Shown: positions 17,217-27,355 of the stretch, one piece after another
Numbering within the stretch: position 1 is the stretch's first letter
How the letters are laid out: every line of letters starts with the position of its first letter
Program-made: the position numbers and the translations under genes
The notes under the pieces: generated by a model
Databases searched by the model: none
What the model saw: the letters and a program-made list of their open reading frames with translations, nothing else
What the model was told of the DNA's origin: nothing
Origin: Streptomyces sp. NBC_00370
GTDB taxonomy: Bacteria > Actinomycetota > Actinomycetes > Streptomycetales > Streptomycetaceae
NCBI RefSeq assembly: GCF_036084755.1
Contig: NZ_CP107968.1
Span: 7,634,001 to 7,698,000 of the forward strand
DNA length: 64,000 bases
Direction of reading: 5' to 3'

Positions 17217-18299
17217 TCACGGCAGGTGCCCCCTCCGACGCGCCGGCGGGGGCACCCGCCTGTGTGGGGCACTCGCCCGAGGCGCCGCGTGGCGGCTCGA
17301 CTCCCGCCCGCGGCGCCCTTCCGCCGGGCCGCGGAGCAGTGATCCGACCATGCACGCGCCCGTCGCGACCGCCGCCAGATACAGGCAGGCCGCGAGCGCC
17401 AGGTTCTCCGGCCAGACGGTGCCGGCCGGTTTCGCCATGGCGAGGTACAGGGTGAAGGGCAGCCGCCAGCCGCTCCACGCGAACAGCGAACCCGCCCCGA
17501 GCCAGCCCAGGACCAGCGGAACCCAACGCGGCAGCCGCGCGGGCCGGCCGCGGGCCACGGCCCACATGGCCGCAGAGGCGAGCAGCGCCCACACCCCGGC
17601 GACACCGGTCAGCAGATACCAGCCGGTGGCTCGCTCGGCGGGCTGTGCGAGACCTACGGAACCGCCCCCCGCCCAGTACAGCCAGACCCCGCCGACCGCC
17701 GTACCGGCGAAGACCGTCCACGGCGGCCGCCCGGCCGAGCCGCCCCCGCCGTCCCCGACGCCCCCGGCGTCCCCGACGCCCCCGGCGTCCCCGCCGCCCC
17801 CGCCGTCTCCGACGCGCCCGGCGAACGCGTCCGGCCAGCGGCGGCGCAGATACGCGGGGAGCGCCACGGCGAGGGCGAGGCCCATCCCCACGAACCCCGT
17901 CTGCACCAGCGCCGCTTCCCAGCCCGGCATCGAGGCCCCGCCGTCGTCGCCGCCCTTCGCCGCGTCGTCCGAGTGGCCGAGCAGCGAGCTGAGAACGGCG
18001 TACGGCAGGATCGGCACCAGGAACCCGGTCCCCACCCACACCACGAAGAGCAGCGGCCCCGCCGGTATCCGCATGCCCCACGGCCGCACCAACGCGAGGG
18101 CCGCCGCGATCCCGAGCGCCGCCATCCCGATCGTCGCGGTGTTGAGTGCCACCCACTCCGCGAGACCGAACCCGGCGCCGACCGGGAGCACGCCCAGCAG
18201 CGAACCGACCACCCATGACGCCTTGATGAGTAAGTACGGCGTCAGCGCCGCCGCACCCCCGTACGCACCGATCCGACCTGCTCTGTCCCACCGTTCCAC
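17217..18299 (-). CDS. polytopic membrane protein of unknown function
   Basis: The protein has about eight hydrophobic segments (for example ALTPYLLIKASWVVGSLLGV, IGMAALGIAAALALV, LLFVVWVGTGFLVPILPYAV and WYLLTGVAGVWALLASAAMW) and a basic, Pro-rich C-terminal tail. A Gly/Asp-rich cytoplasmic or outer loop lies about two-fifths to midway along, coded by a short tandem repeat. I do not recognise a family with certainty. Start: GTG 18299 has GGAGGGGGA ideally spaced 6 bp upstream; an ATG at 18329 is in frame but lacks a ribosome site. It converges with the FG-GAP gene, their stops 11 bp apart. Confidence 0.65.
   Translation of the reverse strand: MERWDRAGRIGAYGGAAALTPYLLIKASWVVGSLLGVLPVGAGFGLAEWVALNTATIGMAALGIAAALALVRPWGMRIPAGPLLFVVWVGTGFLVPILPYAVLSSLLGHSDDAAKGGDDGGASMPGWEAALVQTGFVGMGLALAVALPAYLRRRWPDAFAGRVGDGGGGGDAGGVGDAGGVGDGGGGSAGRPPWTVFAGTAVGGVWLYWAGGGSVGLAQPAERATGWYLLTGVAGVWALLASAAMWAVARGRPARLPRWVPLVLGWLGAGSLFAWSGWRLPFTLYLAMAKPAGTVWPENLALAACLYLAAVATGACMVGSLLRGPAEGRRGRESSRHAAPRASAPHRRVPPPARRRGHLP
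17755..17815. repeat. short tandem repeat inside membrane protein gene
   Basis: Units of about 18 bp (CGACGCCCCCGGCGTCCC on the plus strand) occur in tandem with degeneration, coding the loop GDAGGVGDAGGVGDGGGG. The length is a multiple of three, so copy number could vary without a frameshift. Confidence 0.7.
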
Positions 18300-18437
18300 C
18301 GGAGTTCCCCCTCCGCCCGTCACCCGCATCGGTCGGGGACCAGCGTGGCGCGCGGTCGTGTCCGCAGGCGTCAACCGCCGGGGGTATCCGGGTCAGCCGT
18401 CAGGATGAGCTGAGGCAAAACCGATCCGTGACCGCCG

Positions 18438-18944
18438 TCAGACCCAGGGGTCGGCGAACGACCGGCCCGGTACGGGCTTGGCGATCAGGGCGAGCGGGAT
18501 GAAGAAGGTGACCTGTCCGATGACGGTGATCAAGGCGACGAGCGCCTTCTCGTCGTAGTACTCGGACACCTGCGCGTACAACTCGTCAGGCACCCGCTCA
18601 CCGTGCGCGGACGGCTGGAGCACGGCCTCCAGCAGCGCCAGCGCGGCCCGTTCGGCGCCGCTGAAGTACGTCGCGTCCTGCCAGGACGAGACCGCCGTGA
18701 TCCGCTCCTCCGACACACCGGCCTTGCGCAACAGGCCGGTGTGCAGCACGGTCAGATAGGTGTTGCCGACGATCTGGCCCGCGCGCAGGTGCACAAGACC
18801 GATCGTGCTGCGCGGTACCGCCTGGCCGCCGGTGGCCCGGAACAGCGCCGCCGACACCTCCGCCAGCTCGGGAAGCAGCTCCTCGGGCCGGGTGGCCAGC
18901 CGCGGCGGAGCCGGTACTTCCGCGGTGATGGGACGTGCTCGCAT
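18438..18944 (-). CDS. AhpD/carboxymuconolactone-decarboxylase-fold protein lacking the CxxC pair
   Basis: The 168-residue helical protein has the AhpD-like core: GLVHLRAGQIVGNTYLTVLHTGLLRKAGVSEERITAVSSWQDATYFSGAERAALALLEAV. Active members carry C-x-x-C-x-x-x-H before the LRKAG helix; here the positions read NTYLTVLH, so both cysteines are missing while the His and the acidic E/D pattern downstream remain. It cannot be a thiol peroxidase partner of the normal kind. AAGGGA precedes ATG 18944, preferred over an upstream in-frame ATG at 18980. It lies 80 bp after the UvrA-like gene on the same strand and may be cotranscribed. Confidence 0.75.
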   Translation of the reverse strand: MRARPITAEVPAPPRLATRPEELLPELAEVSAALFRATGGQAVPRSTIGLVHLRAGQIVGNTYLTVLHTGLLRKAGVSEERITAVSSWQDATYFSGAERAALALLEAVLQPSAHGERVPDELYAQVSEYYDEKALVALITVIGQVTFFIPLALIAKPVPGRSFADPWV

Positions 18945-19024
18945 AGTGGTGTTCCCTTCGGGTTTCCGTGGTGCCGTCACCGCACTGACGGAGCCCGGCG
19001 AAGGAATGTGACCGGCGGTCCCGC

Positions 19025-21409
<2,385 letters not shown>

Positions 21410-21537
21410 GAGTGTCGTCTCTCCATCTGCCGGGCGCCGCTTCGCGGTCGCGGCGGCCTCCACACCGACGAACGCTAGCCGCCGCCCGGTGACCGTGCTT
21501 CTCGATTCCTGACCGAAGGGTGAACACGCCGAATCCG

Positions 21538-21566
21538 CTGACCGGAGCGTGTCGCCTGGCTACGCT
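21538..21566 (+). promoter_or_regulatory. promoter of the NACHT gene
   Basis: CTGACC (21538-21543), 17 bp, TACGCT (21561-21566). The start codon is 25 bp beyond the -10 box, with AGGAG as the ribosome site. Confidence 0.4.
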
Positions 21567-21590
21567 GATCAACCGATCGAAGGAGTGGCC

Positions 21591-24356
21591 ATGGACCCGA
21601 CAGTGCCCACCGCCCGGCTCGCTTCGAGTGTCGTCGTACCCCTGGTCAAGAAACTCTTCCAGCAGGACGGTCCCGGAGCCGGCCTGGTCGACCGTCCGGT
21701 GCGGATATCGTCCCTGGTCAGCTTCCGGGGCGAGAAGCGCACCCTGTCCGAACAGGACCTGCACAAGCTTACGGCCACACTCGTGCGGCGCGCCGTCGAG
21801 CCGGCGGGCCCCGGTGAGCGGCCGGTGCCGATCGGCGAGGACGCGTCCGTCGCGCTGGCCCTGGCCCGCACGCTCTACAGCCTCGGTGACCTCGACATGG
21901 AGGACGTGCAGGCCGTCCGGTTCGGTCCGCAGGCCCTCGCCCGCGCCATGAGGTCCGTGGAGCCGAACGCCACGCGTCATCTGTCGGCCGCCGCCGCCAA
22001 TCTCCACGACGCGCTGCTGGAGACCGCGTGCGTCTACATCCTGCACTTCTTCACCCAGCGCTCCACCTTCGTGCCCAGGACGCTGGTGCAGCACAGCCAG
22101 GCACTCGCCGATTCGCTCGCGCGCACCGACGAGCTGCTCAGACGCGTCCCTTCGCAGTTCACCCAGGACGCGCTCTTCGAGGCGCGCTACGCCGCCCACA
22201 TCGCGCACAAGCACAACATGCTGACGATCTACGGCATCGACCTCACCAACTCGCCGGAGCAGTGGCCGCTCGACGCCGCGTACCTGAGCCTGGAGGCCGG
22301 CTTCGCCCACGAGTCGCGGCGCGCCCCGATACGCGGGGAACACGCCACCATCCGCGCCGAGCACGCCTTCCACGGACGGGACAGGGTGCTGTTACGCGGC
22401 GAGGCGGGCTCGGGCAAGACCACTCTGGTGCAGTGGATGGCCGTCACGGCCGCGCGCCAGGACCGGGCGATCCTCAGAGAGGGCGGCAGCCCGCTCGCAC
22501 CGTTCGCCGACCGCGTCCCCTTCGTCCTGCCCATCCGGTCGCTGACCCGGCAGGACGACGACCTGCCCACCCCCGACCACTTCCTCAGCCGGATCCGGAG
22601 CCCGCTCGCCGCGGCGCAACCGCCGGGCTGGACGGACCGGGTGCTGGCCGCAGGCCGCGGTCTCATCCTGATCGACGGCATCGACGAGACACCGGAGAAG
22701 GTGCGCGAGCGCACCCGGCGCTGGCTCCAGGACCTGATCACCGTCTATCCCGGCAACCTCTGGCTCGTGACCTCGCGCCCCTCGGCCGTACGACCGCGCT
22801 GGCTCGCCGCCGAGACGTTCGCCGAACTGTCGCTGGCCCCCATGAGCCGCAGCGGCGTCGACTCCTTCATCCACCGCTGGCACAACGCCGCCCGCAGTGT
22901 GAGCGAGAGCGACGAGCAGCGCGAACAGCTCGACATGTACGAGACGTCTCTCGGCGCGGCGGTCCGCAGCAAGAACGACCTGGCGCGGCTGGCCACCAAC
23001 CCGCTGATGTGCGGGCTGATCTGCGCCCTGCACTGCGACCGGCGCGGCTACCTGCCCCACGCGCGCAAGGAACTGTACGAGGCGGCGCTGTCCATGCTGC
23101 TCTCGCGCCGTGACCGGGAGCGGGACATGGCGTCGCCGGACGGCGTGGAACTCACCGAGGAGCCCAAGATCCGGCTCCTCCAGCGCCTCGCCTACAAGTT
23201 CATCCTCAACGGCAAGGCCGAGCTGGACTACAGCCACGCGGAGCGCATCATCGCCGACACCCTGCCAGGTGTCCCGGTCGCGGCCGCACAGGGCGACGCG
23301 TCCACGATCTTCCGCCATCTGCTGCTGCGCAGCGGGCTGTTGAGGGAACCGGCGGACGGTTCCATCGACTTCATCCACCGTACGTTCCAGGACTACCTCG
23401 GTGCCAAGGCCGCGGTGGAGGAGGGGGACATCTCCCTGCTCGTCCTGCGCGCCGCGGAGACGCAGTGGGAGGACGTCATCCGGATGGCGGCGGCCCACGC
23501 CAGACCGGCCGAATGCGCGGAGTTCCTGCTCGACATCGCCCGGCGCGGCGACAGTTCGAACTCCGGCTACCGCAGGACCCAGTTGCACCTGGTCGCCGCT
23601 GCGGCGATGGAGCACGCCACCGAACTGCAGCCGCGCGTCCGCGCCGAGATCAAGGAGCGTACGGCCGCACTGATCCCGCCGAAGACCTCCGCCGAGGCGA
23701 AGGACCTGGCGGGCATCGGCTCGGTCGCGCTGGAACTGCTGCCGGGACCGCACGGCCTCACCGACGAGCAGTGCCTGCTCACCGTCGAGACGGCCGTCCT
23801 GATCGGCGGTGAAGCGGCGCTGCCGTTGCTCAGCCAGTACCGGGACCATCCCGCCGTGCCCGTACAGCAGTTGCTGTCCACCGCCTGGCACCGCTTCGAC
23901 ACCAGGGCGTACGCGGAGAGTGTGCTGGCGGGACTGACCGAGGACGAGGTCTACTACGAGGTGACCAGCCAGGACGAGCTGACCACCCTGCGTGAGCTGG
24001 CCACCCCCAGCCGGCTGCGGGTGGCGGACGGGCTCACCTCGGCCGACCTGGTCCGGCATGTGCGGCCCGGGCGGCTCACCCATCTGTGGGTGCCGGGATC
24101 GATGTCGGCCACCTGGTTCTGGCTCTCCGGCTTCCCGCTCCTGCACACCCTGACGCTCGCGCCGGGCCGCCCAGAGCCCGCGCCGGGCTTACCGGTACCG
24201 GGCGTGCCGGTGCCGACGCTGGACCTGTCCTCGCTCGCGGCGCATCCGGCGCTGCGGACGGTGCGCGTGGTGGTGGACCAGCCGCTCGCGGGCACGGAGC
24301 ATCTGGCGGGGACGGTCGAGGTCGTGGAGGTCCGGCAGACCGAGCTGACCTGGTGA
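21591..24356 (+). CDS. NACHT-domain NTPase (bacterial NLR-like)
   Basis: The 921-residue protein has an N-terminal helical domain (about 1-245), then a NACHT module: Walker A GEAGSGKT (270-277), Walker B LILIDGIDE (358-366) with the extra acidic residue of the NACHT clade, sensor TSRP (394-397), and a winged-helix part ending in FIHRTFQDYLGAKAAVEEG, the most conserved NACHT C-terminal block. The last 150 residues show leucine-rich strands (HLWVPGS, FPLLHTLTLAP, TLDLSSLAAHPALRTVRVV) resembling an LRR sensor. Bacterial NACHT proteins include antiphage defence proteins. No signal peptide: cytoplasmic. It starts at ATG 21591 (AGGAG upstream) and touches the next small gene. Confidence 0.85.
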   Translation: MDPTVPTARLASSVVVPLVKKLFQQDGPGAGLVDRPVRISSLVSFRGEKRTLSEQDLHKLTATLVRRAVEPAGPGERPVPIGEDASVALALARTLYSLGDLDMEDVQAVRFGPQALARAMRSVEPNATRHLSAAAANLHDALLETACVYILHFFTQRSTFVPRTLVQHSQALADSLARTDELLRRVPSQFTQDALFEARYAAHIAHKHNMLTIYGIDLTNSPEQWPLDAAYLSLEAGFAHESRRAPIRGEHATIRAEHAFHGRDRVLLRGEAGSGKTTLVQWMAVTAARQDRAILREGGSPLAPFADRVPFVLPIRSLTRQDDDLPTPDHFLSRIRSPLAAAQPPGWTDRVLAAGRGLILIDGIDETPEKVRERTRRWLQDLITVYPGNLWLVTSRPSAVRPRWLAAETFAELSLAPMSRSGVDSFIHRWHNAARSVSESDEQREQLDMYETSLGAAVRSKNDLARLATNPLMCGLICALHCDRRGYLPHARKELYEAALSMLLSRRDRERDMASPDGVELTEEPKIRLLQRLAYKFILNGKAELDYSHAERIIADTLPGVPVAAAQGDASTIFRHLLLRSGLLREPADGSIDFIHRTFQDYLGAKAAVEEGDISLLVLRAAETQWEDVIRMAAAHARPAECAEFLLDIARRGDSSNSGYRRTQLHLVAAAAMEHATELQPRVRAEIKERTAALIPPKTSAEAKDLAGIGSVALELLPGPHGLTDEQCLLTVETAVLIGGEAALPLLSQYRDHPAVPVQQLLSTAWHRFDTRAYAESVLAGLTEDEVYYEVTSQDELTTLRELATPSRLRVADGLTSADLVRHVRPGRLTHLWVPGSMSATWFWLSGFPLLHTLTLAPGRPEPAPGLPVPGVPVPTLDLSSLAAHPALRTVRVVVDQPLAGTEHLAGTVEVVEVRQTELTW

Positions 24357-24406
24357 GCCGCGTGCGGCCGAGGAACCACAGCGGCCGGCTGATCGTCTTC
24401 GGGGGT

Positions 24407-24766
24407 ATGACTTCCGCTCTCATCCTGGGATTCGATCCGCACGCGGTGCCCGGCATGGACGGTGACGCGATGCGCGCCGTCCTCGACGACGAACTCGCCC
24501 GCTTCGGCGAGCACGGCATCGACGCCTCCATGACACTGCTCGCGCCGGACGCTTCGGCCGAGGCCGCCGTGGTGGCGGCGCTGTCCGGGCGTGTGTGGGA
24601 CGTGGTGGTCATCGGCGGCGGTATCCGCAAGCCGGAGCCTCTGCTGACGTTCTTCGAAGAGGTCGTGAATCTGGTCCGGCAGCATGCGCCGGGTGCCGCC
24701 ATCGCGTTCAACACCAGCGGCGGCGACAGTGTCGAGGCGGTTCAGCGGCGGCTGCCGCAGGCGTGA
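24407..24766 (+). CDS. small conserved-looking protein downstream of NACHT gene
   Basis: The 119-residue product starts MTSALILGFDPHAVPGMDGD and contains VWDVVVIGGGIRKPEPLLTFFEEVVNLVRQHAPGAAIAFNTSGGDSVEAVQRRL, an alternating strand/helix layout like a small Rossmann-type domain. I do not recognise a named family. A GTG at 24353 in the same frame overlaps the NACHT stop as GTGA and would add 18 residues and couple translation; the ATG 24407 start looks better by protein sequence but has a ribosome site (GGGGG) that is too close. It is the last gene before a strong terminator, so it is probably cotranscribed with the NACHT gene. Confidence 0.7.
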   Translation: MTSALILGFDPHAVPGMDGDAMRAVLDDELARFGEHGIDASMTLLAPDASAEAAVVAALSGRVWDVVVIGGGIRKPEPLLTFFEEVVNLVRQHAPGAAIAFNTSGGDSVEAVQRRLPQA

Positions 24767-24770
24767 GGAG

Positions 24771-24803
24771 AGCCCCCGGAACGGTCAGGTCGTTCCGGGG
24801 GCT
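24771..24803. terminator. intrinsic-type terminator hairpin
   Basis: AGCCCCCGGAAC and GTTCCGGGGGCT make a perfect 12-bp stem with a 9-nt loop, starting 4 bp after the stop at 24766. There is no long T-run, as is usual in Streptomyces. It ends the NACHT transcript. Confidence 0.8.
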
Positions 24804-24813
24804 CGTTCCGTAC

Positions 24814-24930
24814 CGCTCGTACGGCTTGTCCGCCTCGTGCGGCTGTCCGCCTCGTGCGGCTGTACGCCTCGTGCGGCTGTACGCCTCGTGCGGCTGTACG
24901 CCTCGTGCGGCTGTACGCCTCGTGCGGCGG
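24814..24930. repeat. 17-bp tandem repeat array
   Basis: The unit CGCCTCGTGCGGCTGTA is repeated in tandem: one degenerate copy at 24814, then copies at 24831, 24848, 24865, 24882 and 24899 (the first two end in TC instead of TA in part), and a partial copy at 24916-24930. The array fills the space between the terminator and the 3' end of the protease gene. The unit contains GCC...GGC arms, so each copy can form a weak hairpin. Seventeen is not a multiple of three and no convincing reading frame uses it. Confidence 0.85.
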
Positions 24931-24932
24931 CG

Positions 24933-26969
24933 TCAGCGCCGTACGGTGCAGGTCGCGGTGGCCGTCCTGTGCGGGTCGCTCTCCGAGCGGGCCGTCAGTG
25001 TCACCTTCCCGTTCTTCGCGGCGTTCCTGTCCGCCGCCACCGCGACGTTCACGGTCGTGTGCTGACCGGCCTCGGCCGTGGCCAGGGCGGTGGGCAGTTC
25101 CACCCGCCAGCCCTTGCTCCCGGTCTTCGCGGACAGCCGGTAGACGTCAGCGTCCTCGTAGGCCGCCGCCTTGCCGGAGGCGCCGCGTGCGGCGTGCCCG
25201 GTGTTGGCGAGTCCGAAGGTGCAGACCGCGCCCTTGCCGCTCGCCTTGCCGCCCGCGTTGCCGTGGGTCAGTGCCACACCGCGCTTCTGCGTCCCCGACC
25301 CGTCGAGCGAACGGACCGCCACGGTGTACGAGAGCTCGCCGGCGGCTGTCGTCTTCTTGCCGATGACGTAGAACTGCAGCCGGTTGGCCTTGTCCGTGTA
25401 CTCGTACGCGCTGCCCGAGTCGGTGCCCGCGTGGAACAGGCCGTCGTTGAGCTGGCGGTAGTCACCGATCGAGCGCATCACCTTCGTACCGTCCGGCCTG
25501 GTGAAGTCGACCATGCCGATGTCCTGCGGATTGGCGTCGATCATCCAGCTGAAGCAGAGGTAGCCGCAGCTGTCGCCCTCGTCGTCGAAGGGCTTGTTCT
25601 TCGTGAGCATCACCCCGTGGTCGGGGGTGAAGGAGTCCGCGCCGATCCGCTGCACGGTCTCGATGGTGTAGTCGCTGAAGCCGGGTCCCGCGCAGAGCGG
25701 ATCCTTGGCGACGTCACAGGCCGGGGTCTTGTCCGTGCCCAGGTCGACCCGGACGCCCTGCAGCGCGTTCTTCTTCACCTTCGCCGACCTGGCCCGTACG
25801 TCGAACACCGCGAGGCCGTTGTCGGCGAGAGACTGCGGGGACAGCGTCAGCAACTGCTCGTCGTCGATGAAGCCGAGCTTCGTCTTCGTCCGGACGGTCT
25901 GTCCGGCCGGCATGGACGCCCCCTCGGTGGCCGGTACCTGCCACCGGTTGTGCGGTCCGCCGGGACCGTTGAAGGAGCCGCGGTCGAGCACGTCGAAGGG
26001 GCCTGTGCCGGCCCGGTGGAAGGGCTCCACATACGGATTGTTGTTGTTGTCACCGACGTCGAAGGTGTGGGTGATCTCGTGGGTGATGGTCCCCGAGCTC
26101 TCCCCCTGCCGGATGCCGGAGTTGCCCCAGAGCTGCGCGCCGGCCTTCCAGGAGGTGAAGCCGGTGTAGCGGCTGCGTACGGCGTTGGGCAGCGCCGGGT
26201 CCGGCGGGCCCCACTCGTCGGGGACGTCGTCCGGCGTCTGGAACTTCATCTCGCCGAACTCCTGCCAGACGGACGTCTCGTCGTAGCCGGCGTAGATGCG
26301 CATCACCCGGTCGAAGGAGTTCGCCTGGTCGGCGCCCACGTCCTTCTTCCAGAGCGGGTCGATGTCCCGCTCGATGCTGCCGTCGCAGGTGTGCCCGGCC
26401 GGACAGCCCGTGCCTTCCTGGCCGATGTCGTTGAGCCCGTACTCGTACGAAGGACGCGGCGCCTCGTACTGGCCGAGGGGGACGAACTCGACACCGATGC
26501 GGCCGTTCGTCTGCTCCATCCAGTACTGGTTGACGGTGTGGCCGTGGTTGAGGGCGCTGGGCTTGTTGTAGAAGTCCGCGTAGAACCGTGCGATGTCGCC
26601 GCGCCCCACGGGGTCGATCTGCGGATTGCCGAAAGGATCGCTCTTCTTGGGCAGGGTCATGACAAAGGGTTGGTCCGGGAAGTCGACAGCGACCAGCGCG
26701 ATCTTCAGCTTCTGCTGGGTGGGCCGCAGATCCGGATCCGCCCAGTGCGTACCGGGAACGTCCTGGTAGTCGCTCCAGGTCATGTTCTGCTGGTCTTCGG
26801 GATGCTGCGGGTCGACGGGGGCGAACGGGTCCCCGATCCGCGCGGCGGCCGGTGCGGCGCCCATGGGGCTCGCGGGCGCCGCACCGGCGTTGCCGATCAC
26901 GGCAGCCCCCACAGCGACGGTCACTACCGCCAGCGTTCTCGCCTTTCGGCTGATCAGACCTGACCTCAC
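24933..26969 (-). CDS. secreted M6-like zinc metalloprotease
   Basis: The 678-residue protein starts at GTG 26969 (AGGAGG upstream) with a signal peptide, VRSGLISRKARTLAVVTVAVGAAVIGNAGA. The segment KIALVAVDFPDQPF is typical of M6/immune-inhibitor-A-like proteases. The zinc site is HEITH (297-301) in GTITHEITHTFDVGDNNNN; the third ligand is not obvious. The C-terminal region (from about 560) is beta-rich, with CTFGLANTGHAARG and a final strand domain resembling the alpha-galactosidase NEW3 or CARDB type. It should be exported and degrade extracellular protein. It has its own strong promoter. Confidence 0.8.
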   Translation of the reverse strand: MRSGLISRKARTLAVVTVAVGAAVIGNAGAAPASPMGAAPAAARIGDPFAPVDPQHPEDQQNMTWSDYQDVPGTHWADPDLRPTQQKLKIALVAVDFPDQPFVMTLPKKSDPFGNPQIDPVGRGDIARFYADFYNKPSALNHGHTVNQYWMEQTNGRIGVEFVPLGQYEAPRPSYEYGLNDIGQEGTGCPAGHTCDGSIERDIDPLWKKDVGADQANSFDRVMRIYAGYDETSVWQEFGEMKFQTPDDVPDEWGPPDPALPNAVRSRYTGFTSWKAGAQLWGNSGIRQGESSGTITHEITHTFDVGDNNNNPYVEPFHRAGTGPFDVLDRGSFNGPGGPHNRWQVPATEGASMPAGQTVRTKTKLGFIDDEQLLTLSPQSLADNGLAVFDVRARSAKVKKNALQGVRVDLGTDKTPACDVAKDPLCAGPGFSDYTIETVQRIGADSFTPDHGVMLTKNKPFDDEGDSCGYLCFSWMIDANPQDIGMVDFTRPDGTKVMRSIGDYRQLNDGLFHAGTDSGSAYEYTDKANRLQFYVIGKKTTAAGELSYTVAVRSLDGSGTQKRGVALTHGNAGGKASGKGAVCTFGLANTGHAARGASGKAAAYEDADVYRLSAKTGSKGWRVELPTALATAEAGQHTTVNVAVAADRNAAKNGKVTLTARSESDPHRTATATCTVRR

Positions 26970-27016
26970 GTGGCACTGCCTCCTGAGCGTCGCCGTTCCA
27001 TAAGCCGAACGCTCGG

Positions 27017-27045
27017 AGCGTAGAACTGCCGCGGGACAGTGTCAA
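27017..27045 (-). promoter_or_regulatory. promoter of the metalloprotease gene
   Basis: On the minus strand TTGACA (27040-27045), 17 bp, TACGCT (27017-27022), a near-consensus housekeeping promoter about 45 bp before the GTG start. Confidence 0.65.
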
Positions 27046-27114
27046 CGGGGCAGCCCTAACCAGCGGTTGCGGGAAACATGCCGGTAACTCTGGCCCGCCG
27101 ACCGCTGGAGGGGT

Positions 27115-27130
27115 GTTCCGTATAGCGAAC
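27115..27130. promoter_or_regulatory. orphan IclR-like inverted repeat
   Basis: GTTCCGTATAGCGAAC resembles the GTTCnnTATAnnGAAC-like sites bound by several IclR-family regulators. It overlaps the stop codon of the LPFR gene and lies upstream of the protease promoter. No IclR gene is present in the window. Confidence 0.35.
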
Positions 27131-27258
27131 TAGTGGTGTCCGTGCGCCGAGTCCGACGCACCGCCGAAGAGCCGGGCGACAAGACGGAACGGCAGTGTCA
27201 CGACAGTGGCGACAGCACCACCGACGGCCCGGAACATGTCTGCGATTGCCTTGAACAT
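27130..27258 (-). CDS. LPFR-motif small protein
   Basis: The 42-residue protein begins MFKAIADMFRAVGGAVATVV and contains TLPFRLVARLFGGAS, the sequence that defines the LPFR small proteins of actinobacteria, then a His-containing tail. It has an ideal ribosome site, AAGGAGG, 5 bp before ATG 27258, so it is certainly meant to be translated. The amphipathic helix with Phe, Val and Arg suggests a membrane-surface peptide. Function is unknown to me. It lies 97 bp after the MFS gene on the same strand and upstream of the protease gene. Confidence 0.85.
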   Translation of the reverse strand: MFKAIADMFRAVGGAVATVVTLPFRLVARLFGGASDSAHGHH

Positions 27259-27355
27259 GGGACCTCCTTGAGAGTGCGACCCGCCTGTGCGTTTGTGGGA
27301 CACCTACGAGCTGGTTACTTGTTCGCCTGCCCGCGTTCGCGGCGGATAGACAAGG

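Noticed and set aside
15484..18291. 935-codon minus-strand frame over the FG-GAP and membrane protein genes
   Set aside because: Composition is Gly/Arg/Val-rich as expected for an antisense reading of high-GC coding DNA; the FG-GAP repeats on the plus strand are unmistakable.
24814..24930. Possible CRISPR array
   Set aside because: The 17-bp units are directly adjacent with no unique spacers, and no cas genes are nearby.
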